Shown here in pieces: positions 22,925 through 31,505 of a stretch of DNA of 64,000 nt. The translations under genes and the position numbers were made by a program. How positions within the stretch are numbered: the stretch's first letter is position 1; the number at the start of each line of letters is the position of its first letter. The notes under the pieces were generated by a model. The model saw nothing but the letters and a program-made list of their open reading frames with translations. It made no database searches and was not told where the DNA came from. Source of the DNA: Candidatus Amarolinea dominans (GTDB lineage Bacteria > Chloroflexota > Anaerolineae > SSC4 > Amarolineaceae); NCBI GenBank assembly GCA_016719785.1, contig JADJYJ010000015.1:1-64000 (forward strand), given 5' to 3'.

Positions 22925-23719
22925 TGCTTTGTAAAGACTTGTCAAATTTGGATGGGTGGGATGCGCGTGGGAGCGACCGTGCGTGGGTGAGACGACGGAT
23001 GGTGGGCTGGGGGATGAGTTACCAGTCGAGGGAATTCAGGCGCCGGGAAGGCGGATACGGGGTGGCAAGCGGACCTCTCGCTCTCTATGATGCCCAATCA
23101 CACTGGATATGCGACGTCAAGCGTCAAGATTTCTAAGCGAGCCACAACCACAGAGAACGCCGGTAAAGGAACGAGGCTTGGCCGTCAAGCAAAAGAACGC
23201 GACCATAAAGGTCAGGGAAGATTGGCGACGCAGCCGCCACCGGCCACCGGCATCCGCGATTCGACAAGGCGCCTGAGGTATGCCAGACTGGCGCTGTGGG
23301 CGAGGCGCACGTAAAGGCTGGGAGAGGCAGACAAACGCTGCCCTCACCGGCGACAATGACAGTGTTCCCCGCGGCGTTTGCCAGGCGGCGGGTCGCGCGA
23401 GCGGCAGCTGCGGGCGCGGGTTGAGCGCCGGCCGCGAGGTCGGATAGGTGTCGCACCAAACATAACTTGCCTGCCCACGAGGACAAGGTCGGTCGCAGGC
23501 TGTGGTCTGTGGGCCGGCCTTGTTGTATTGGTGGGGGTCATGGGTTTACCTGGGTGGGACGCCAGGGGGCCGGAGCCGGGTTGATGGTTGGGGAACTGCG
23601 GTGACGGCGATGGGCGAGCCAGTAGATGCGCCAGCGTGCCAGATCGTCGGGATAGGTGGCGTCGCGGTATTCAGCATTCAGTTCTGAGCATTCAGTTCTG
23701 AGCATTCAGCGTTCAGAAT
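22925..23719. other. Gene-free stretch after the CRISPR trailer
   Basis: I see no convincing gene in these 795 bases; the short open frames have biased composition and no recognisable motif. Near the end (about 23673-23740) is a degenerate tandem run of CATTCAGTTCTGAG and TTCAGCGTTCAGAAT units that leads into the stop of the next gene. Similar TCAGCGTTCAGA words occur downstream of both DGR variable repeats. Confidence 0.6.
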
Positions 23720-25783
23720 TCAGCGTTCAGATCTGAGCATCTTCCACACTCGCAGCACTTCTGCCACGCTCCACGCCTGCCAGGGGCAGCCGCGCGGGGC
23801 GAAGGGGGCGCTGCCGTCGGCGATTTCGCTGATGCTGCCCAGGCCGGCGTCGCTGAGGTGGTGGCGGAACGGTTCCAGGAAGGCGCGGGCCAGGGTTGGG
23901 TCCTGGTGGACGCGCAGATGGGCCTGCACGAAGGGACCGATCAGCCAGGCCCAGGTCGTGCCCTGGTGATAGGCGCCATCACGCGTGCGGCGGTTGCCCA
24001 CGTAAAGGCCGATGTAGTTCGGGTCGCTGGCAGCGAGCGAACGCAGACCGATCGAGGTGAGCAGATGGCGGGCGCAGGCGTCGAGCAGGCGGCGCTGCTG
24101 GGACGGCGTCAACGGGCTGTTGGGCAGCGCGACGGCCAGCAGCCCGTTGGGGCGCAGCGCCAGGTCATCGCCGGTCGGCCCGTCCAGGATATCCGCGCAG
24201 AAGCCCAGGTCATCGCGCCAGAAACGGGCAAAGGATTGGCGCACCTGGTTGGCGCGCTGCTCATACGCGGCGGCTGGCTGCCCGAGGCGTTGAGCAAAAT
24301 CGGCCATGATGCAGAGCGCATGATACCAGAGCGCATTGATCTCCACCGCCTTGCCCTGGCGCGGAGTCACCACCCAATCGCCCACTTTGGCATCCATCCA
24401 GGTCAACTGCACGCCCGCCTCGCCTGCGCTGAGCAGGCCATCGGCCGGGTCCACGCGAATGTTGAAACGCGTGCCGGTGTGATGCCACTCCACGATGTCC
24501 TGCAGTACGGGAAAGATCGCGGCCAAGAGATCGGGATCGCCGCTGGCAGCTACGACCGCGCGCACGGCCTCGAAATACCACAGCGTGGCGTCCACCGTGT
24601 TGTAATCGCCATCCCCCAGCGCTTCGCCCGCGTCCGGGAAGCGATTGGGCAGCATTCCCTGATTGACATAACGGGCAAAGGTGCGCAGCAGCGACGCGGC
24701 CAGTTCTGGCCGGCCAGTGCTCAAGGCCAGGCCCGGCAGCGCAATCATGGTGTCGCGGCCCCAATCGGTAAACCAGGGGTAACCAGCGATGACCGTATGC
24801 CCGTCGTCGCGGGCCACGATGAACTGGTCGGCCGCCAGGGTGAGCTGTTGAATCCAGGCCGGCTCGTCCGTCACCTGCGCGCGGGTCAGCAGCTCGATCG
24901 CGCGGGTTTGCGCGGCGCTCAGGCTGGCGACCGCGTCTGCATGATCCATACCCACGGTAGAAGCGACCAGGCACAGGGTTTGACCGGGCTGCAGATCCAC
25001 GTAGAAACGCCCCAGCGCGGTCAGGTCTTCATGGTCGGTCTCCTGGCGCTCCGCTTCGATGCGCCAATGGAAGTTGCGGTACAGGTGATCGAGCACCTCG
25101 AAGCGCAACGCGGCCGGTTCCGCCGGCTGGCCGCCCTGCAGGCTGGCGGTCAGAAAGAACGGGGTTGCCGTCTCGAACATCGTGATCTTCAGTTCGAAAC
25201 GGCCGTCAACCGCTTCCCAGTGACCGTTCTCCTGCGGTGTGGCGCAGATTTCCAGTTGCGGCGTCCAGGTCGGCATCTGCATGTCGCCGTGATAATCACG
25301 GTAGTTCGCCAGGGCCACGATCCCCAGGCGCACGGGCCGCTCGCCTCGCTCCAAGCGGTAGGTGACATAAGTGGTGTTCTGACCATGCACCATCCAGACG
25401 CGTTTCTCCAGGATGGCGTCAGCCAGGGCATAACGCCACACCGGCAGCGTGCCGTCCAGGTGAAACGATTCCAGGTGACGGTAGCCATGCGGGTCCACGG
25501 TGCCATCCTGAAATTCGTTGCAGGCAAGCGGGAAAACGGCGCCATCCATCTCGGCCCATTCGTCCAACTTCGCCAGGAGCAGCGTGCGGTCCAGCGGCGG
25601 CCGCAAGGCAGCCACGAGCAGACCATGATAGCGCCGGGTGTGCGCGCCGGCGATAGTGCCCGCCGCAAAGCCGCCGATACCGTTCGTCACCAGCCACTCA
25701 CGGCGCAAGGCCGCATCCAAGTCCCCACAGATCGCACGGCCAAATGCAATAGCCGGCCCCCTACTTTGCCCCATGTCCTTCAT
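23720..25783 (-). CDS. Amylo-alpha-1,6-glucosidase (glycogen debranching type)
   Basis: The 687-residue protein matches the bacterial/archaeal glycogen debranching family (GH133-like), which cleaves alpha-1,6 branches. The N-terminal beta-sandwich domain is recognised by EWLVTNGIGGFAAGTIAGAH and TRRYHGLLVAAL. The C-terminal (alpha/alpha)6-barrel has AGYPWFTDWGRDTMIALPGL, LPNRFPDAG, DYNTVDATLWYFEAV and the HQGTTWAWLIGP region. The start at 25783 follows GGGGGAGAGT and overlaps the end of the aldo/keto reductase gene by 23 bp. The two are therefore likely cotranscribed with the GH1 gene as a small carbohydrate cluster. The length is normal for the family. A trehalase-like function is an outside alternative. 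Confidence 0.9.
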   Translation of the reverse strand: MKDMGQSRGPAIAFGRAICGDLDAALRREWLVTNGIGGFAAGTIAGAHTRRYHGLLVAALRPPLDRTLLLAKLDEWAEMDGAVFPLACNEFQDGTVDPHGYRHLESFHLDGTLPVWRYALADAILEKRVWMVHGQNTTYVTYRLERGERPVRLGIVALANYRDYHGDMQMPTWTPQLEICATPQENGHWEAVDGRFELKITMFETATPFFLTASLQGGQPAEPAALRFEVLDHLYRNFHWRIEAERQETDHEDLTALGRFYVDLQPGQTLCLVASTVGMDHADAVASLSAAQTRAIELLTRAQVTDEPAWIQQLTLAADQFIVARDDGHTVIAGYPWFTDWGRDTMIALPGLALSTGRPELAASLLRTFARYVNQGMLPNRFPDAGEALGDGDYNTVDATLWYFEAVRAVVAASGDPDLLAAIFPVLQDIVEWHHTGTRFNIRVDPADGLLSAGEAGVQLTWMDAKVGDWVVTPRQGKAVEINALWYHALCIMADFAQRLGQPAAAYEQRANQVRQSFARFWRDDLGFCADILDGPTGDDLALRPNGLLAVALPNSPLTPSQQRRLLDACARHLLTSIGLRSLAASDPNYIGLYVGNRRTRDGAYHQGTTWAWLIGPFVQAHLRVHQDPTLARAFLEPFRHHLSDAGLGSISEIADGSAPFAPRGCPWQAWSVAEVLRVWKMLRSER

Positions 25784-26831
25784 ACTCTCCCCCCCACCTC
25801 ACCCCCTTCGCTCCTTCGCCCCTTCGCCCCTTCGCGCGCGCCTTCGCGCTCCAAACCCCACCCGCGGCCAAATTCTGTTCGACCTGACCCGGGGTCTTAG
25901 CGCCGGGGATGACGGTGCTGACGGCCGGATGATCGAGCGCAAAGCGAATGGCGGCCTGGGCCAGGGTTTGGCCGGGGCGCACCCATTCTGCCGCCAGGGT
26001 CTGCGCGGCGCGGCTGCGGGCCGTGACATAATCGGCCGGCCAGGTCGCGCGCATATCGCCTGGCGCAAAGCGCGTGTCTGGCCCGTATTTTCCGGCCAGG
26101 AAGCCGTTCGCCAACGGTTCACGGGCAATGATGCCCACCTGCAGGGCCAGGGCCAGGGGGAAGAGCTGGCTGGCCGCGGCCTGATCGAGCAGGTTGTACA
26201 CCACCTGGATCGTGTCTGCTTTACCGCCGACCAGGGCCGCGATGCCTTCGACCGGCTGATGAATGGACACGCCGTAGAAACGAATCTTGCCGGCCTGCTT
26301 GAGATCGTCCAGCGCCTGCCAAATCTCGCCCTGCTCGATCAAGGCCAGGCCGGGGTTGTGCAGTTGATAAAGGTCAATCACCTCGCGGCGCAGCCGGCGC
26401 AGGCTCTGTTCGCAGGCAAAGCGCAGGTAGTCCGGGCGGAAATTGGCGCCATGCGCCACGGGCAGCACGGCGTCGGCCGGGAAATCGGCCAGCGGCCGCC
26501 CCAGGTGACGGCTCAGGCCGGGCGCCAGGGCCGGGTCAACATCCCGGTGATAGAAGTTGGCGCCCACTTTGGTGGCGATGATGACCTGGTCGCGGGCGGC
26601 CGCGTCATGCAGCGCCTGGCCGAGCAGCTCTTCGCTGTGCCCATGGCCGTAGACATCGGCCGCGTCGAAAAAAGTACAGCCCAACTCCAGCGCGCGCTGG
26701 ATCGCCGCGCGGGAGGCGGCGTCATCGGTGGGGCCGTAGGAGTTGCCAAACGCCGCGCCGCCAATGGCCCAACCGCCAAAACCGATCTCGGATACCCGCA
26801 GGCCCGTGCGCCCAAGCGAACGATAGTTCAT
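25761..26831 (-). CDS. Aldo/keto reductase
   Basis: This NAD(P)H-dependent oxidoreductase is a TIM barrel that reduces carbonyls to alcohols; the substrate is unknown. The start is MNYRSLGRTGLRVSEIGFGG. Family marks are FFDAADVYGHGHSEELLGQA with the catalytic Asp and Tyr, IIATKVG with the catalytic Lys, DLYQLHNP in place of the usual catalytic His segment, GKIRFYGVSIH, and AIRFALDHPAVSTVIPGAKT near the end. The last roughly 25 residues (KARAKGRRGEGAKGVRWGG) come from a C-rich, low-complexity stretch. They are not part of the family, so the ORF probably ran on into repetitive sequence. It lies downstream of the GH1 gene and overlaps the debranching enzyme gene. Confidence 0.9.
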   Translation of the reverse strand: MNYRSLGRTGLRVSEIGFGGWAIGGAAFGNSYGPTDDAASRAAIQRALELGCTFFDAADVYGHGHSEELLGQALHDAAARDQVIIATKVGANFYHRDVDPALAPGLSRHLGRPLADFPADAVLPVAHGANFRPDYLRFACEQSLRRLRREVIDLYQLHNPGLALIEQGEIWQALDDLKQAGKIRFYGVSIHQPVEGIAALVGGKADTIQVVYNLLDQAAASQLFPLALALQVGIIAREPLANGFLAGKYGPDTRFAPGDMRATWPADYVTARSRAAQTLAAEWVRPGQTLAQAAIRFALDHPAVSTVIPGAKTPGQVEQNLAAGGVWSAKARAKGRRGEGAKGVRWGGEYEGHGAK

Positions 26832-26874
26832 GCAGCAAGACCTTCTTCTCGATTATCTTTCAGCGCTTGAACCG

Positions 26875-28257
26875 TTACGCCGGCGCAAACCCGCCGGCCC
26901 GCGCCGCCTGTCCGTACCAGAGACCGCTGTCCTTGACGATGCGCTCCTGCGTCTCGTAGTTGACCCAGGTCAGCCCAAAGCGCTGCGCATAGCCATGCGC
27001 CCACTCGAAGTTGTCCAGCAGCGACCAGGCGAAGTAGCCGGCCAGGGGCACGCCCATCTGAATGGCGCGCCAGGCGGCGACCAAATGCTGGCGCACATAG
27101 GCGAGACGCCGGGCGTCATGCACTCGCCCATCGGCGTCTGGCCCGTCCGCATAGCTGGCGCCGTTCTCGGTGATGTAGATGCGGGGCGCTTGATACTCGA
27201 ACGCCACCCGCACCAGGGTCCCGAACAGGCCGTCAGGGTAGGTTTCCCAACCCATCTCGGTCCAATGGTCGGGATCGCGCGGCGCGGGAATGAGAGTCGG
27301 CGGCAGGTTGTCGGCCTCGGTCACCGCCTGGCTGCGCACGATGACGCGATTGTAGTAGTTGACGCCCAGGAAGTCGGTCGGCGCGGCGATGGCGGCATCG
27401 TCGCCGGGCTGGACAAAGGACAGAACGCCGTGCGGGAACGCGCCCTCGGCCTCCAAATCAGCGGTGATGTCGGCGGGGTAACGGCGGCCGTAGAGCGGGT
27501 CCAGGAACCAGCGCACCCAGCGGCCATCCACGTTGCGTGCAAAATCCAGGTCGGCCGCGCTGCGCGAAGCCGGCGCGGTCCAGTTGATGTTCAGCGTGAT
27601 GCCGGCCTGGGCGTCGGGGCTGTTCTGGCGCAGCACCGGCATGGCCCAGCCGTGCGACAGGAGCAAGTGATGACTGACCGCCGCGGCCGTCGCCACATCA
27701 TTGATGCCGGGCGCATGCTCACCGTTCGAATGGCCGAGCCATGCCACCACGGCCGGCTCGTTGTGCGTAATCCACAGTTTGACACGGTCGCCCAAGCGGC
27801 GGCTGACCACATCGGCATACTCCACGAACGCGGCCGCGGTGTCGCGATTGGCCCATCCGCCCTGGTCTTGCAGGGCCTGGGGCAGGTCCCAGTGATAGAG
27901 CGTGACGCCCGGCTCGATGCCGGCGGCCAGCAGGCTATCCACCAGGCGGCTGTAAAAATCAAGCCCGGCCTGGTTGATGGCGCCGCGGCCCTGGGGCAGG
28001 ATGCGCGTCCAGGCGATGGAGAAGCGGTAAGCGCGCAGTCCCAGCGACTGCATCAGACGGATGTCGTCCGGCCAGCGGTGGTAGTGATCGCACGCCACAT
28101 CGCCGGTGTCACCGTTGCGGGTCTTGCCCGGCGTGTGTGCGAAGCGGTCCCAGATGGACTCCCCCTTGCCGTCGGCCTGCCAGGCGCCTTCGATCTGGTA
28201 GGCTGCGGTGGCCGCGCCCCACAAGAAATGTTCAGGAAAGGTCAGAAAAGATGGCAT
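26875..28257 (-). CDS. GH1 beta-glucosidase
   Basis: A retaining family-1 glycoside hydrolase that releases glucose or galactose from beta-linked oligosaccharides, 460 residues, with no signal peptide, so cytoplasmic. The N-terminal signature FLWGAATAAYQIEGAW is complete. The acid/base is Glu167 in WITHNEP, and the nucleophile is Glu364 in YITENG. The substrate-binding WSLLDNFEWAHGY motif is present near residue 420. It sits first in a minus-strand run with the aldo/keto reductase and debranching enzyme genes, which suggests sugar scavenging. Exact substrate preference cannot be read from sequence. Confidence 0.96.
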   Translation of the reverse strand: MPSFLTFPEHFLWGAATAAYQIEGAWQADGKGESIWDRFAHTPGKTRNGDTGDVACDHYHRWPDDIRLMQSLGLRAYRFSIAWTRILPQGRGAINQAGLDFYSRLVDSLLAAGIEPGVTLYHWDLPQALQDQGGWANRDTAAAFVEYADVVSRRLGDRVKLWITHNEPAVVAWLGHSNGEHAPGINDVATAAAVSHHLLLSHGWAMPVLRQNSPDAQAGITLNINWTAPASRSAADLDFARNVDGRWVRWFLDPLYGRRYPADITADLEAEGAFPHGVLSFVQPGDDAAIAAPTDFLGVNYYNRVIVRSQAVTEADNLPPTLIPAPRDPDHWTEMGWETYPDGLFGTLVRVAFEYQAPRIYITENGASYADGPDADGRVHDARRLAYVRQHLVAAWRAIQMGVPLAGYFAWSLLDNFEWAHGYAQRFGLTWVNYETQERIVKDSGLWYGQAARAGGFAPA

Positions 28258-28265
28258 GATGTTCT

Positions 28266-28793
28266 TTATTCTCTCGTCACAGAAACGTCGGTTCCCGGCC
28301 AGGCCGGGATGCGGGGTGCGGGCAGTCCCAGGGCACGTGCAATCTCTGCGCCGTGCAGGCGTTCATGGTAAGCCATCACCTTGAAGACGCCCGCGACTGT
28401 GGTGCGAAAGCCGGCCGGATGCATGCCTTCGACCGCCATCTGCTCATCGCTCAGCGATTCGAGCAGTTCCAGGGTCCCTTGGCGCGAGCCGGTCATCGCC
28501 GCAATCATCTCGGCCAGCGAGCGGTTGGCCGCTTTTTTGACCTGGCGCTCGTTCCACACGTTCAGGCTGAAATCAGCGGGCAGCTCAACCCCTTCCAGGA
28601 AGCGTTGAACGGTGGCCTGCAGTCCGCGCTCCGACAGGGTGACATGCGCCACGATGTCATGAACGGTCCAGGCGGGGTTTTCGGTAGATTGTATCTCGGT
28701 GTCAGGCGTAATTTTGTCCAACACATCCAGGAGTTCCTGACGGGCCTCTTCCAGCCTGGTGCGAATCCGCGCACGCCGGTTGTCGTTGCTCAT
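28266..28793 (-). CDS. DinB-like / mycothiol-type four-helix metalloprotein
   Basis: The 175-residue protein looks like a DinB/YfiT-type four-helix bundle. Metal-ligand histidines are in DIVAHVTLSERG near residue 50 and in the pair YHERLHGAEIARALG near residue 150. Some members are thiol-dependent transferases; many have no known role. It lies 8 bp upstream of the GH1 gene on the same strand and may be cotranscribed with it, but no functional link is obvious. Confidence 0.75.
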   Translation of the reverse strand: MSNDNRRARIRTRLEEARQELLDVLDKITPDTEIQSTENPAWTVHDIVAHVTLSERGLQATVQRFLEGVELPADFSLNVWNERQVKKAANRSLAEMIAAMTGSRQGTLELLESLSDEQMAVEGMHPAGFRTTVAGVFKVMAYHERLHGAEIARALGLPAPRIPAWPGTDVSVTRE

Positions 28794-28837
28794 TTTGCTT
28801 CGCTCCGTTACTCTCTTTTCATTCCAAACATCTGCTG

Positions 28838-30547
28838 CTACGCCAACAGGGCGTAACCGCCGTCAATGGTGATCACCTGGCCCATGATCATGCGGGCATC
28901 GTCCGAACAGAGGAACGCGACCAGCCGCGCCACCTCTTCAGGCTGCACGAAGCGCCCGGCCGGCGTGCGCCGCAGCCCTTCGGCCAAGATTTGGTCCCTG
29001 CTGGGGAAGAAATCGAGCGCCTCCGTCTCCACCACGCCCGGGCTGATGGCGTTGCACACGATGCCGGTCGGCGCCAGCTCCACGGCCAGGTAACGCACCG
29101 CGGCCTCGATGGCCGCCTTGGAGATGCCGACCATGGCGTATTCGGGCAGTACACGGGTGGAGCCGATGCTGGTGATGCCGATGATGCGGCCCCAGCCCTG
29201 GGCCTGCATGAACGGCGCCACCGCCCGCGCACCAAACAGCAGAGAACGCGCGTTGATGTTCATCGTCCAATCCCAGGTGCGCTCGTCCTGCTCCACGGCC
29301 GGCCGCAGCACCCCGCTGGCAGCATTGGCGATGAAGATGTCCACCCCGCCAAAGGCCTTGACCGTTTCCTGCACGAGGGTCTGCAGGCCGTCGAGTTGGC
29401 CCACATTGGCCTTGACCACCAGGGCGCGTCCGCCCGCGGCCGTGATGGCCGCGGCCGTCTCCTCGGCCGATTCACGGCGGCGAAAGAAGTTGACCACCAC
29501 CTGCGCGCCGGCCTGCGCCAGCTCGATGGCAATCGCCCGGCCGATGCCGCGACCGCTGCCGGTGACGATGGCGGTCTTGCCGGCCAGGAATGCGTCGGAT
29601 CGCGCCGTCATCATCGCCCCACCAGCGCGCAGGAAGAAGACCAGGTTGGCCGGCCGCTCGGCCAGGCGGCGCATGAAATAGCCGTACCAGGCGGTGCCGA
29701 AGGGTACATAAACGCGCACCTTGTAGCCCTCTTTGACCAGGGCCAGTTGCACATCACGACGGATGCCGTAGAGCATCTGGAACTCGAAGCGGTCGCGGCC
29801 GATGCCGTGATGATAGGCGTAAGCCTTGGCGTAGTTGATAATCTGGTCATCGTGCGAGGCCACCGCCAGGTGCAGGTCTGCGGCGTGCGCTGCGCTGGCG
29901 TCGAACATCTGCCGGCAGAGCGCCAGCATATTTTGGTCCACCTCCGGCTTGGTGGGGAAGGCCACGGTTGGCGGCTCATCGTACGCGCCTTTGCACAGGC
30001 GCACGTCGGCCATGCCCTCGTCAATCAGCGCGGCCACGTCCTGCTGACTGCGATAGAGATAGGCCTGGATCACCACGCCGACGCACGGATGCGAGTCACG
30101 CAGGCGGCGATAAATCGCCAGCGTGCGGCTGGTGACAGCCGCGTCTTCCATGTCAACGCGCACAAAGCTGCCGATCTGCTCGGCCTTCTCCACGATGCGG
30201 CGCACGTTGGTGAAACAAAAGTCATCGCCGACATGCAGCCCCATGGCCGTCAACTTGACGGAGACGCCAGCCTTCAGGCCGTTGGCCTGAATGGCATCCA
30301 GCAGCCGCAGGTACTCATCAGCGTTGTTGCGCGCCTCGGCCTCACTGGAAACATACTCGCCCAGGTAATCCACGGTCGCGGTGATCCCCTGGCTGTTGAG
30401 CTGACGAATCACCTCGACCGCGTTGGCGAGCGTTTCGCCGGCCACGAAACGCCGCGCCGCCCTGCGCGACAGCGGCACAGCCACGATCAGTCCCTGGGCC
30501 TGTTTGCTGTGCGACAGGGCCAGAAGTGCAGTACGCATCACACCCAT
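28838..30547 (-). CDS. Proline dehydrogenase fused to a short-chain dehydrogenase
   Basis: Residues 1 to about 305 match the bacterial FAD-dependent proline dehydrogenase barrel: SVKLTAMGLHVGDDFC, FVRVDMEDAAVTSRTL, VGVVIQAYLYRSQQDV, DVRLCKGAYDEPP, VASHDDQIINYA, EFQMLYGIRRDVQ and YVPFGTAWYGYFMRRLAERP. From about residue 311 (MMTARSDAFLAGK) an SDR follows with the cofactor loop VTGSGRGIG, an NAA motif (FIANAASG) and YAMVGISK. The Tyr-x6-Lys spacing is that of FabI/FabL-type enoyl-ACP reductases rather than the classical Tyr-x3-Lys. Each half is of normal length, and the linker contains MM, so this may be two genes joined by loss of a stop. Proline oxidation by the first half is well supported; the role of the second half is inferred. 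Confidence 0.85.
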   Translation of the reverse strand: MGVMRTALLALSHSKQAQGLIVAVPLSRRAARRFVAGETLANAVEVIRQLNSQGITATVDYLGEYVSSEAEARNNADEYLRLLDAIQANGLKAGVSVKLTAMGLHVGDDFCFTNVRRIVEKAEQIGSFVRVDMEDAAVTSRTLAIYRRLRDSHPCVGVVIQAYLYRSQQDVAALIDEGMADVRLCKGAYDEPPTVAFPTKPEVDQNMLALCRQMFDASAAHAADLHLAVASHDDQIINYAKAYAYHHGIGRDRFEFQMLYGIRRDVQLALVKEGYKVRVYVPFGTAWYGYFMRRLAERPANLVFFLRAGGAMMTARSDAFLAGKTAIVTGSGRGIGRAIAIELAQAGAQVVVNFFRRRESAEETAAAITAAGGRALVVKANVGQLDGLQTLVQETVKAFGGVDIFIANAASGVLRPAVEQDERTWDWTMNINARSLLFGARAVAPFMQAQGWGRIIGITSIGSTRVLPEYAMVGISKAAIEAAVRYLAVELAPTGIVCNAISPGVVETEALDFFPSRDQILAEGLRRTPAGRFVQPEEVARLVAFLCSDDARMIMGQVITIDGGYALLA

Positions 30548-30589
30548 AAACGTCCATCCCCCTTTGGATTGACAAAGACGCCCCGCCGC

Positions 30590-30640
30590 CGGGGGCCGGC
30601 GCCCCCCCCCCCCCCCCCCCCCGCCGGGGGGGGCCCGGGC
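30590..30640. repeat. Extreme C and G homopolymer run
   Basis: A run of 21 C (30602-30622) is followed by GCC and eight G, flanked by more G/C-only sequence (GCCGCCGGGGG before, GCCCGGGC after). Nothing like it occurs elsewhere in the window. It lies between the proline dehydrogenase fusion gene and the DUF309 gene. It looks like a low-quality consensus or gap-fill product, though a real hairpin-forming tract is possible. Confidence 0.8.
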
Positions 30641-30650
30641 TGATTGTTCA

Positions 30651-31505
30651 TCAGGACTTCCTCGTGATGTGCGGATAAAAGCACCGATCGAGTAACTTGG
30701 TCGAGTCTAGCTGAGTTACAGCCGGCTGCTCGGCGCCGAGTTCCATCAGATGTTGATGCAGGGCATACGCCTGGCGGCGAAAGGCGTCCAGGTCAACGCC
30801 CATGCAGAGCGGGGGCAGCCGGTCCAGGCGATTGAGGCCGCGGCGCAGCAGTTTGATGGCGCCGGCCCATTTGCCCTGCTCAATCTGATGCAGCGCCACG
30901 CCAACCTGCAAGATGCCCTGGTACAGTTCACGCACCGGACGCGCTTCCTCACGCCAGGCGCCTTCCAGCAGTTCGTGCTGTTCCCAGTAATGTCCCGCGT
31001 TGAACGCCTCGAAGCCGGCCACGGCCAGCGCGGCCGGCGCATCGTCCCAGCCTTCGATCTCCTCCGGTATCTTCTCCAGATGCTGCCTGACCAGCGCGGG
31101 CAGTTCCTGCACGAAGCGCGACCTGGCCCAGGCATGGTCGCAGCCGGCCTGCCGCGCCGCGGTCAGCGCCCCGCTTTCCACGTGACTGCCAAAGGCCACG
31201 ATGGGGATCAGGCGCGTGTGCGGTAGATTCTTGGCCCGACGCACCACCGCCAGCCAGTCGCCAGGCGCGGTCATGTCAATCAACACCAGCGCGGGCCAGC
31301 GCCCTATCGCTTCCCACAACTCGTCGGCGGATTCCACCAGATCGGGCACGCCGCCCAGCGCTTGAATGGCATCGGTCACGCGCACGCTGAAGAAAAGATC
31401 CGGGATGTAGGCCGCCACGCGCCGCAGGGTCAGACCCGCGGGCGCGCTGGGCGCCGTGGCTGCATCCGGCTGCCGTGCGCCGGCCTCTGTGGGCAATGTC
31501 ATCAT
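30651..31505 (-). CDS. Receiver-like domain plus DUF309 protein
   Basis: With the start at 31505 (MMTLPTEAGARQP) the protein has 284 residues. The first half resembles a response-regulator receiver fold: VAAYIPDLFFSVRV, then LVLIDMTAPGDW with an Asp at the usual phosphorylation strand, and LIPIVAFGSH. The second half is DUF309: GFEAFNAGHYWEQHELLEGA and ILQVGVALHQIEQGKW. DUF309 function is unknown. The start overlaps the end of the upstream regulator gene as ATGA, so the two are translationally coupled and the receiver-like part may report to that regulator. I prefer this start because the upstream residues have no family match and would overlap the regulator widely. Confidence 0.8.
   Translation of the reverse strand: MMTLPTEAGARQPDAATAPSAPAGLTLRRVAAYIPDLFFSVRVTDAIQALGGVPDLVESADELWEAIGRWPALVLIDMTAPGDWLAVVRRAKNLPHTRLIPIVAFGSHVESGALTAARQAGCDHAWARSRFVQELPALVRQHLEKIPEEIEGWDDAPAALAVAGFEAFNAGHYWEQHELLEGAWREEARPVRELYQGILQVGVALHQIEQGKWAGAIKLLRRGLNRLDRLPPLCMGVDLDAFRRQAYALHQHLMELGAEQPAVTQLDSTKLLDRCFYPHITRKS

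Noticed and set aside
23858..25900. 680-codon open frame on the plus strand opposite the debranching enzyme
   Set aside because: It is a shadow of the G+C-rich minus-strand gene. The minus-strand product has clear family motifs and this one has none.
28991..30643. 550-codon plus-strand frame opposite the PRODH-SDR gene, and similar frames opposite GH1, NACHT-FGE 1 and the ThDP enzyme
   Set aside because: High G+C third-position bias keeps antisense frames open. None shows a recognisable domain.
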